Assembly: GCA_030834365.1 (NCBI GenBank)
Contig: JAURFJ010000054.1
Location: 1-8,105, forward strand
Origin: Flavobacteriaceae bacterium
GTDB taxonomy: Bacteria > Bacteroidota > Bacteroidia > Flavobacteriales > Flavobacteriaceae
Reading direction: 5' to 3'
Length of the DNA: 8,105 nucleotides
Shown: piece by piece, positions 1 to 5,660 of the stretch
How the letters are laid out: each line of letters opens with the position of its first letter
Position numbering within the stretch: the first letter of the stretch is position 1
Made by a program: the position numbers and the translations under genes
Notes under the pieces: generated by a model
What the model saw: only the letters and a program-made list of their open reading frames with translations
Databases searched by the model: none
Told to the model about the DNA's origin: nothing

Positions 1-2
1 AT

Positions 3-1181
3 CTGATTGTTTTGGTCACCGGATCGTTGCTGTATTTCTTCAGGTTTGAGCAGAATAACCAGTCGAGAGCCTTGTGGCTAGCTTATATATTCTTGGGGTT
101 AGCCCTGCTTTCTAAAGGACCTATAGCCGCCGTAATTGTGCTGCTTGCCGCCGTGGTCTATCTCGGCTGGTCTCGAAAGATGAGCCTGGCAAACCTAAAG
201 CGATTTCGCCCTCTACAGGGCGCACTTTTGGCCCTTCTTATTGCGGCTCCCTGGTATATTATGGCCCATATTACCACTGATGGAGCGTTCACCGACGGAT
301 TCTTTCTCGATCACAACCTCAATCGATTCAGCGATCAGAAAGAGGGCCATGGAGGGCCCTTCATTATTACACCCTTGCTGGTAGTGGCCGGATTGCTCCC
401 CTTTGGGGTTTGGCTCATTTCGGCTTTGCGTTTTGCCCTTAAGCGCAGCCGGGAAAATGATTTTTTGAAATTTTGTTTTTCTATATCGGCCGTTGTGGTT
501 GTGTTCTTTAGCTTCTCCGAGACTAAGCTTCCCAATTACCCCATGCCCGCATTCGCTTTTTTGGGAGTAATCTTGGCCGACTATATGCGGCATTTACAGC
601 TCGAAAATCGCAAGAACCCATTCAAGTGGGGTCTTGTAGTGTTGGCTGTGATCGGCGCCCTTCTCTTGGTAGGTGTTTACTTCGCGCTTAGTGCCCACCC
701 GGCATTGAGCGAAACCAACTACTTGGCCGCATGCCTTATACCCCTGTTTATTGGGCCTGTTTTGTTGCTATGGCGACTGCGTTCAATGGCCCTAAATAAG
801 CTGATGCTACTTTTGGGCTTACAGTGGATGATCGTAGCCTGGATGATCTGGGGTTGGGCCTTCCCGGTCATTAATTGCCTTTCTCCCGTAGAAAAGGCAA
901 GGCCATTAGTCAAAAATGAGCAGGTTGTGGTGTTTAAACGCCTAGATCCGGCATTTTTGATTCAACTGCAGCGCACCTTTATGGTGATAGGTACCGAAGA
1001 GGAATTATTGGCTCATATGGCCGACCATGAGAAGATACTCATACTAACAAATACTAAAGAAAAGAGTGACGTGTTATGGCTTTATGAAAACTTCGAATTA
1101 CTGCTCGAGGCGCCCGCACTTTTTGAGGATCACGTTACCCGGGTTTGGCGAATGCCTACAGAAAATAAGCCAAAACAATAG
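3..1181 (+). CDS. GT39/ArnT-like integral-membrane glycosyltransferase, 5' end missing
   Basis: The reading frame is open to the left edge, so the start and probably about 150 N-terminal residues lie outside the window; the visible part is about 392 residues. It looks like the C-terminal two thirds of a GT-C fold enzyme of the PMT/ArnT group, which moves a sugar from a polyprenyl-phosphate carrier to a lipid, glycan or protein on the outer face of the inner membrane. Seen directly: a SKGP motif (bases 111-122) between hydrophobic segments, the family-like stretch TKLPNYPMPA near base 525-555, and about seven or eight further hydrophobic helices up to base 870, followed by a soluble C-terminal domain of about 100 residues, as in ArnT-like proteins. 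The catalytic acidic loop near the N-terminus is not in view, so the substrate cannot be named; aminoarabinose transfer to lipid A is only one possibility. Its last 26 bases overlap the end of the convergent ZIP gene. Confidence 0.85.
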   Translation: MIVLVTGSLLYFFRFEQNNQSRALWLAYIFLGLALLSKGPIAAVIVLLAAVVYLGWSRKMSLANLKRFRPLQGALLALLIAAPWYIMAHITTDGAFTDGFFLDHNLNRFSDQKEGHGGPFIITPLLVVAGLLPFGVWLISALRFALKRSRENDFLKFCFSISAVVVVFFSFSETKLPNYPMPAFAFLGVILADYMRHLQLENRKNPFKWGLVVLAVIGALLLVGVYFALSAHPALSETNYLAACLIPLFIGPVLLLWRLRSMALNKLMLLLGLQWMIVAWMIWGWAFPVINCLSPVEKARPLVKNEQVVVFKRLDPAFLIQLQRTFMVIGTEEELLAHMADHEKILILTNTKEKSDVLWLYENFELLLEAPALFEDHVTRVWRMPTENKPKQ

Positions 1182-1842
1182 CGCTGATAATGGCGGCGAT
1201 TTTTTTGCTGTTAAATCGGTGTCCTTTTTCTGACTCGAATAGAATTACCGTAGAGACGTGTAGAAAAATTCCGGCCGACACTGCATTGAGGTAAAGCTGA
1301 CTCGGGTGACCCTCAAGCGATTTACCTAGCAGTATGCCTAGCGGGGTCATTAGGGCGAAGATCAGAATTACTGTCGTCGATAGAAGGCTTGAAAGCTTAG
1401 CCTTGCGTACAAATTGAAAAAGCACCATGCTCACCGGTATTTTGTGCAAAAAGACCGCGAAAGATAGATTTTGGTTGTGCACCAAGGGTGAACCTTCTAT
1501 AAAAGCGTGAATGAATAGGGCTAAAAAAACAGATGAAAAATAGGCCGAAGACTGCCCCGATTCGCTCAAATGTATGTGCCCGTGTTCAGCGCCTTTAGAA
1601 AAGAATTCTAAAAATATCTGAAGCAGAATTCCTAATAATACGGCCAGAGATATAACTTTGGTCTCAGGTTGCGAGAACAATTCGGGCAACAATTCGAATA
1701 GGGTGATAGAGAGCAAAAACGATCCGCTAAACGGAAGCAACAACCATAAGGCCGACTTCGAGAATCGCTCTAAAATAGCGGCCAATATTACACCTATCAA
1801 CACCGCTATGATCGGAAAACTAAAAAGCGTAAATGCGCTCAC
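1156..1842 (-). CDS. ZIP-family divalent metal transporter
   Basis: Predicted inner-membrane transporter of the ZIP (zinc/iron permease) family, importing Zn2+, Fe2+ or similar ions. With the GTG start at 1842 it has 228 residues and about seven or eight hydrophobic helices, the usual compact bacterial size. Family marks: a helix with FELLPE near residues 49-54, a His-rich cytoplasmic-type loop HGHIH (about 87-91), the helix-4 motif HAFIEG (H112, E116) and the helix-5 motif HKIP (H133). The classical HNxxE and HxxPE metal ligands are partly replaced: A follows H112, and V137 stands where the second glutamate is expected. No ATG is available. Upstream in-frame TTG codons at 1860 and 1890 are alternatives, but the latter would overlap rlmL by 18 bases; GTG 1842 leaves six residues before the first helix. 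The 3' end overlaps the convergent glycosyltransferase gene. ZIP assignment is firm; the metal is unknown. Confidence 0.85.
   Translation of the reverse strand: MSAFTLFSFPIIAVLIGVILAAILERFSKSALWLLLPFSGSFLLSITLFELLPELFSQPETKVISLAVLLGILLQIFLEFFSKGAEHGHIHLSESGQSSAYFSSVFLALFIHAFIEGSPLVHNQNLSFAVFLHKIPVSMVLFQFVRKAKLSSLLSTTVILIFALMTPLGILLGKSLEGHPSQLYLNAVSAGIFLHVSTVILFESEKGHRFNSKKIAAIISAIVLAYFL
1182..1206 (+). terminator. weak candidate intrinsic terminator after the glycosyltransferase gene
   Basis: Directly after the TAG stop, bases 1182-1186 (CGCTG) can pair with 1194-1198 (CGGCG) through five pairs including one G-T wobble. The loop is seven bases, followed by A and a run of seven T (1200-1206). 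The stem is short, so this is a modest candidate. It lies inside the 3' coding end of the convergent ZIP gene. Confidence 0.35.
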
Positions 1843-1846
1843 CCCG

Positions 1847-1854
1847 CAAAAATA
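1847..1854 (-). promoter_or_regulatory. TAnnTTTG (-7) box before the ZIP gene
   Basis: On the minus strand this reads TATTTTTG, a full match to the Bacteroidota -7 consensus TAnnTTTG, and it ends four bases before the GTG start. No TTTG lies at the usual 17-23 base spacing upstream; a TTTTG (1888-1892) is 33 bases away. If it is used, the mRNA would be leaderless or nearly so. If the true start is TTG 1860 or 1890, the match lies inside the gene and is accidental. Confidence 0.35.
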
Positions 1855-1872
1855 GCTCAATTTAATGCCTCT

Positions 1873-3057
1873 ATGAAAAAACCTGAACAAAACACCCGAT
1901 TCTTGGCGAAAACCTTTTTTGGCTTTGAGCCTGTTCTTGCCCGCGAACTGCTCTCTTTGGGAGCCAAAAACGTGAGCGAGCTCAACCGAATGGTAGCCTT
2001 TGAAGGCGATCTAGGATTTTTGTACAAGGCCAATCTTTCTCTAGGTTGTGCGCTGCGGATACTGATGCCTATAGCGACCTTTAGGGTACTGAATCAGTCG
2101 CAGCTTTACGATGCGATTCTCAGCATTCCGTGGACGCAGTACTTCGCAGTAGACAAGACCTTTGCTATTGATACGGTGCTCTTTTCGGATCACTTCTCAA
2201 ACTCAATGTTTGTCTCTCAAAAGGCTAAAGACGCCATTGTAGACCATTTTAGAACGGCCACGCGAAAGCGACCCGACGTAAACACAGCTGAACCTCAGGT
2301 GCGCATCAATTTGCACTTGAGCGGTGACAACATGACCGTTTCTTTAGACAGTTCAGGCTCTTCCCTGCATTTAAGGGGGTACAAGACGGTCACCAACATT
2401 GCGCCCATTAACGAGGTGCTGGCGGCAGGTATTCTGCACCTAAGCGGATGGACCGGTCAGCGTAATTTCTTTGATCCCATGTGCGGAAGCGGCACACTTG
2501 CCATAGAGGCGGCAATGATTGCCTGTCGAATTCCCCATGCCATTCACAGAAAGGAGTTTTCATTCATGCATTGGGATTCATTCGATCAATCGCTCTATGA
2601 GACTGTGAGGCAATCGGCCTTGAATAAGGTACGCGAGTTTCACTTCAGTATATATGCCCAAGACAAGGCCCCTAGCGCGGTGCGTAAGACCGAAGAGAAT
2701 TTTGAAAATGCCGGATTAAGCGAGTACGCTAAGGTGAGTCGTGCTGATTTTTTTAAGACCCTTCCGCCTACAGAGAGCCCACTTCACATCGTATTTAATC
2801 CCCCATATGGAGAGCGCTTGGCCATCGATGAAATTCCGTTTTACAACGAAATCGGAAACACCCTAAAACACCATTATGCGGGCAGCGAGGCCTGGATTAT
2901 AAGTTCCAATCTCGAAGCCTTAAAGCACGTCGGATTAAAGCCTACCAAAAAAATAAAGCTGTACAACGGAAAACTCGAGGCACGCTTGCAGGGCTATAGC
3001 CTTTACGACGGAAGTGCGAAGCAGCGCGCTGCGACTACTTCTTCAGAATCGGAATAA
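1873..3057 (+). CDS. rlmL: RlmL-type THUMP 23S rRNA guanine-N2 methyltransferase
   Basis: Predicted cytoplasmic SAM-dependent methyltransferase that makes N2-methylguanosine in 23S rRNA (position 2445 in E. coli numbering for RlmL). The 394 residues match the RlmL half of the fused E. coli RlmKL; the RlmK half is absent, as is usual outside gammaproteobacteria. The N-terminal AKTFFGFEPVLARELLSLG is the typical opening of the family, followed by a THUMP RNA-binding region (about 45-160). The methyltransferase domain has motif I DPMCGSGTLAIEAA (about 201-214) and catalytic motif IV NPPYGERL (309-316). The ATG at 1873 puts the conserved opening ten residues in, so the start is well placed. The gene is divergent from the ZIP gene across about 30 bases, and its last 23 bases overlap the convergent DUF6048 gene; its tail (SAKQRAATTSSESE) is low complexity. 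The exact target base is inferred from family, not shown. Confidence 0.92.
   Translation: MKKPEQNTRFLAKTFFGFEPVLARELLSLGAKNVSELNRMVAFEGDLGFLYKANLSLGCALRILMPIATFRVLNQSQLYDAILSIPWTQYFAVDKTFAIDTVLFSDHFSNSMFVSQKAKDAIVDHFRTATRKRPDVNTAEPQVRINLHLSGDNMTVSLDSSGSSLHLRGYKTVTNIAPINEVLAAGILHLSGWTGQRNFFDPMCGSGTLAIEAAMIACRIPHAIHRKEFSFMHWDSFDQSLYETVRQSALNKVREFHFSIYAQDKAPSAVRKTEENFENAGLSEYAKVSRADFFKTLPPTESPLHIVFNPPYGERLAIDEIPFYNEIGNTLKHHYAGSEAWIISSNLEALKHVGLKPTKKIKLYNGKLEARLQGYSLYDGSAKQRAATTSSESE
3021..3032. repeat. 12-base perfect palindrome at the rlmL/DUF6048 convergent end
   Basis: GCAGCGCGCTGC is a perfect inverted repeat located two bases beyond the DUF6048 stop codon on the minus strand and inside the last codons of rlmL. 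It could fold into a small stem, but no T-run follows on either strand, so a terminator role is weak; a coincidence of coding sequence is quite possible. Confidence 0.4.
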
Positions 3058-3739
3058 GGTAAGAAAGAGTGTAGTTGACGTTTAAACCGAATCGGGCTCC
3101 GTCTGTAACTTTATTAAACCCGGGAATCCACAGATTATCAAAATTGTCTGGACTCTTTTCGGTGAGTAAAAACCCTAAACGAAGGCTAGCCCCTAGGTAA
3201 ACGTTGTTAAACAGTCCGGTCTTAAAGGAAAAGACCCCCTCGATCCAGCTGGCGTTTAAACCTTCAAACTGTGGTCCGTCGGCGGAAAAAAGCGGAAAAC
3301 CCTCGGGCTGTCTTATGCGATTGCTGTCGTACACATGAATCGCGCCTAGATCACTACTAAAGGTTGACAGGGCATAGCGAACCCCCGCTGTGACAAGGTT
3401 TTTTTCTTTGGTCTTCGGTTGATAAACCAACCAGTCTGCCCCAAATTTCAAGTAACTTCCGCTATAAGAGGTTTCGTAGAGCAAATAGTCGCCCAGCGTT
3501 TCACGGTCTGCGAAGGTTTCGTTGCCCAGTTCAGCGCTAAGAAAAAGTGTACGTTTCAGTCTTAAGTCTACACTGAGTTCAAATCCGCTGTAGTCTTCAG
3601 TCAGCGCAGTTCGAGCCAAGCGATGTAGATCGGCACCCACACGCACCCCATAGGTGGTTTGACCCTTCAGTATAGCTATGCTTAAGAGCGCCCCTACAAT
3701 GTAAAGGCGTTTAATGGTAGATGACAATATGCGGTGCAT
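3035..3739 (-). CDS. DUF6048-type secreted, probably outer-membrane beta-rich protein
   Basis: Resembles the flavobacterial DUF6048 family, of unknown function. From the ATG at 3739 it has 234 residues. Residues 1-27 form a signal peptide: a basic start (H2, R3, K10, R11), a hydrophobic core LYIVGALLSIAIL, and a likely cut after KGQ. A TTG 15 bases further upstream would only put five extra residues before this signal, so ATG is preferred. The mature part is rich in alternating polar/hydrophobic stretches with many Gly, Tyr and Phe (for example SGSYLKFGADWLVY, YLGASLRLGFLL, ARFGLNVNYTLSYL), as in small outer-membrane beta-barrels. The start overlaps the end of the DUF6452 gene by 29 bases, so the two are almost certainly translated from one mRNA behind rlmD. 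The 3' end overlaps rlmL. Family recall is from sequence memory and the barrel is inferred. Confidence 0.8.
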   Translation of the reverse strand: MHRILSSTIKRLYIVGALLSIAILKGQTTYGVRVGADLHRLARTALTEDYSGFELSVDLRLKRTLFLSAELGNETFADRETLGDYLLYETSYSGSYLKFGADWLVYQPKTKEKNLVTAGVRYALSTFSSDLGAIHVYDSNRIRQPEGFPLFSADGPQFEGLNASWIEGVFSFKTGLFNNVYLGASLRLGFLLTEKSPDNFDNLWIPGFNKVTDGARFGLNVNYTLSYLIPILKK

Positions 3740-4178
3740 TAGTGGCGTTAACAAATTCAGTGACGACCTCTATAGAAGAGATCCAAGATGGTTGAGACAG
3801 GGTGCTGACCGATAATTGTTCGAATTCAAGTACGAATCCGCAGGCCCTAGAAACATAGGTCATTTTAGGGGTCACGTTGATGACAATACGTTCTGCCGTC
3901 TCGACATCGGCTTGAAAGAGATCAAAGACATAGAGCGTTTGATCTGCCCCTAACGCTAGGTCTATTTTAGAGACGGATTTGCTACTGATGCCTTGATAGG
4001 CCTCGTCATTCAAAAACACACTCAGACCGGGTACGGTTTTGGCCACCTCTTGATTGCTGGCGTCTCTGAATTCGATTTGAAGCAGGGCGGAGTCTCCATC
4101 GACACAAATGTCATCTTTCTCACACCCGATTAGCGAAAGGGCGATGAACAGAACAGCAAGGCGTAAGCGTTTTAGCAT
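3711..4178 (-). CDS. DUF6452-type lipoprotein, probably surface-exposed
   Basis: 155-residue lipoprotein resembling DUF6452, a Flavobacteriales family of unknown function. Residues 1-18 are a lipoprotein signal peptide (K3, R4, R6, then hydrophobic AVLFIALSLIG) with lipobox LIGC and lipidated C19. The sequence after the cysteine is E-K-D-D-I-C: K at +3 and D at +4/+5 match the surface-export signal described in Capnocytophaga and other Bacteroidota, so display on the outer face of the outer membrane is predicted. The mature part is beta-rich with a conserved-looking VSRACGF (about 109-115). C25 and C113 are the only other cysteines and could form a disulfide. The ATG at 4178 is 12 bases after the rlmD stop, and the 3' end overlaps the DUF6048 gene by 29 bases, so it is the middle gene of a three-gene operon. 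Function unknown. Confidence 0.85.
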   Translation of the reverse strand: MLKRLRLAVLFIALSLIGCEKDDICVDGDSALLQIEFRDASNQEVAKTVPGLSVFLNDEAYQGISSKSVSKIDLALGADQTLYVFDLFQADVETAERIVINVTPKMTYVSRACGFVLEFEQLSVSTLSQPSWISSIEVVTEFVNATNAPHIVIYH

Positions 4179-4190
4179 AAGATCGGCTCG

Positions 4191-5594
4191 TCAGCGCAGC
4201 TCTAAAAGTACTACATTTTCGACGTGATGTGTTTGCGGAAACATGTCTACCGCTTGCGATTTGAGCGTGCGATACGAGGTGCTTAATCGCTGAAGATCCC
4301 TTGCCTGAGTGGCTGAGTTGCAACTCACATATACGATTCTAGGGGCGTTTAATTTGAGTAGTTGTTCGACTACATCGGGGTGCATTCCGTCTCTGGGTGG
4401 GTCAGTGATTACTACGTCAGCCTTCGAATGGCGGGCAATAAAATCATCATTGAAAACGGTTCTCATGTCTCCAACTTCAAAATGCACGTTGTGAATACCG
4501 TTTACAATCGCATTTTCTTGGGCCTTTTGAATGGCCTCAGGAACCGATTCTACACCGATCACCTTTTGGGCGTTTTTTGCTACGAATTGAGCGATGGTTC
4601 CGGTTCCGGTGTATAAATCGTATACGATATCGCTCGATTTAATTTGAGCAAATTCACGCACTACTTGATACAATCGATAGGCTTGTTTGCTATTGGTTTG
4701 GTAAAACGATTTGGAATCTATGGCAAAGCGCAATCCCTCCATTTCTTCTTCAATGAAGTCTGCCCCGTGAAAGCAGTGGATCTCTTGATCGTATAGGGTG
4801 TCGTTGGCTTTAGTGTTTATGGTGTAGAGCAAGGAGTGAATGGTCGGAAACGCGCTAAGTATAGCGCTCATATAGCGCTGAATTGCCCCTTCGCTCGCCT
4901 CGCAGAACTGAATGAGTACCATAAGCTGATTGCTTTGAGTATTGCGGATCATCAGCGTTCTCAGGTCTCCAGACTGTTGACGCGGATTGAAAAAGCGCAG
5001 GTTTTGACGCTCGGCCTCTTCTTTGCAAAAGTTGCGAATCGCATTCGAGGGATCGCTTTGCAAGTAACAGGCATCTAGGTCGATGACTTTATCCCACATT
5101 TGAGGCTTGTGAAACCCTAATGCATTTCTGTTGAAGTTCTTGTCAGAAGCTATTTCTTCTGGAGTGAGCCATTTAGAGTCAGAGAACGAAAACTCCATCT
5201 TATTGCGGTAGTAATACGGATCCTCACAGGCTAAAATTTCACCTATATGCTCTGGAGTAATCCCTCCAATGCGCTTCAGGTGCTGAATGACCTCATCTTG
5301 CTTTCCGAATAGCTGGGCCTCATAGCCGATATGCTGCCACTTGCAGCCCCCGCATAGCCCGAAGTGCGCACATTTCGGGTCTATTCGATCGGGTGAAGCC
5401 TTGTGCAGGGACTCAATGATTCCCTCGTAGTAGTTACTGCGTTTTTTGGTGACCCGTATATCGGCAATATCTCCTGGAGCCGCATAGGGTACAAAGACAA
5501 TGCGCTGATCAGCTGCACGTCCGAAAGCTTTTCCTTTGGCGGCCATACCTTCTATGGTCACCTGAGGTAAAATAATAGGGTTTCTGCTTCTCAT
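4191..5594 (-). CDS. rlmD: RlmD-type 23S rRNA (uracil-C5)-methyltransferase with Fe-S site
   Basis: Predicted cytoplasmic RumA/TrmA-family enzyme making 5-methyluridine in 23S rRNA (U1939 in E. coli numbering). From the ATG at 5594 it has 467 residues. A TRAM-like RNA-binding domain (about 8-65) is followed by the 4Fe-4S ligands C75, C81, C84 (in CAHFGLCGGC) and C176 (in DACYLQ), close to E. coli C74/C80/C83/C162. The methyltransferase domain shows FYQTNSKQAYRL (about 297-308), SAM motif DLYTGTGT (326-333), DPPRDGMHP (398-406), catalytic nucleophile C425 in YVSCNSATQARDL, and the general-base glutamate E459 in HHVENVVLLELR. An upstream in-frame TTG at 5642 would add 16 residues but overlap the divergent neighbour; ATG 5594 is also the position expected before the TRAM domain. 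It heads the operon with DUF6452 and DUF6048. A dual specificity (U747/U1939, as in Gram-positive RlmCD) cannot be excluded. Confidence 0.92.
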   Translation of the reverse strand: MRSRNPIILPQVTIEGMAAKGKAFGRAADQRIVFVPYAAPGDIADIRVTKKRSNYYEGIIESLHKASPDRIDPKCAHFGLCGGCKWQHIGYEAQLFGKQDEVIQHLKRIGGITPEHIGEILACEDPYYYRNKMEFSFSDSKWLTPEEIASDKNFNRNALGFHKPQMWDKVIDLDACYLQSDPSNAIRNFCKEEAERQNLRFFNPRQQSGDLRTLMIRNTQSNQLMVLIQFCEASEGAIQRYMSAILSAFPTIHSLLYTINTKANDTLYDQEIHCFHGADFIEEEMEGLRFAIDSKSFYQTNSKQAYRLYQVVREFAQIKSSDIVYDLYTGTGTIAQFVAKNAQKVIGVESVPEAIQKAQENAIVNGIHNVHFEVGDMRTVFNDDFIARHSKADVVITDPPRDGMHPDVVEQLLKLNAPRIVYVSCNSATQARDLQRLSTSYRTLKSQAVDMFPQTHHVENVVLLELR

Positions 5595-5599
5595 TGCTG

Positions 5600-5607
5600 C
5601 AAAGGTA
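5600..5607 (-). promoter_or_regulatory. TAnnTTTG (-7) box before rlmD
   Basis: The minus strand reads TACCTTTG, a full match to the Bacteroidota -7 element, ending five bases before the ATG of rlmD. This would place transcription start at or next to the start codon, giving a leaderless mRNA for the rlmD-DUF6452-DUF6048 operon. No TTTG lies at the usual spacing upstream; the nearest TTG (5640-5643, CTTG) is 32 bases away. Confidence 0.4.
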
Positions 5608-5660
5608 ATTGGTTCTAGCGGGTCATTTGGCGTAAATTGCAAGAGTTAAAATTTCAGCAT

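Noticed and set aside
213..913. Antisense open frames inside the glycosyltransferase gene (126, 66 and 64 codons)
   Set aside because: No recognisable domains; they are reverse-frame shadows of a strongly family-like membrane protein.
1843..1890. Longer ZIP protein starting at TTG 1890 or TTG 1860
   Set aside because: TTG 1890 overlaps the divergent rlmL start by 18 bases and adds a non-family-like N-terminus; GTG 1842 sits just before the first membrane helix. TTG 1860 cannot be fully excluded.
4120..4323. 67-codon minus-strand frame across the rlmD/DUF6452 junction
   Set aside because: It lies out of frame over two well-supported genes and shows no domain or signal of its own.
4309..5078. 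Plus-strand open frames inside rlmD (61, 84 and 80 codons)
   Set aside because: They run antisense to conserved methyltransferase motifs and have no family features.
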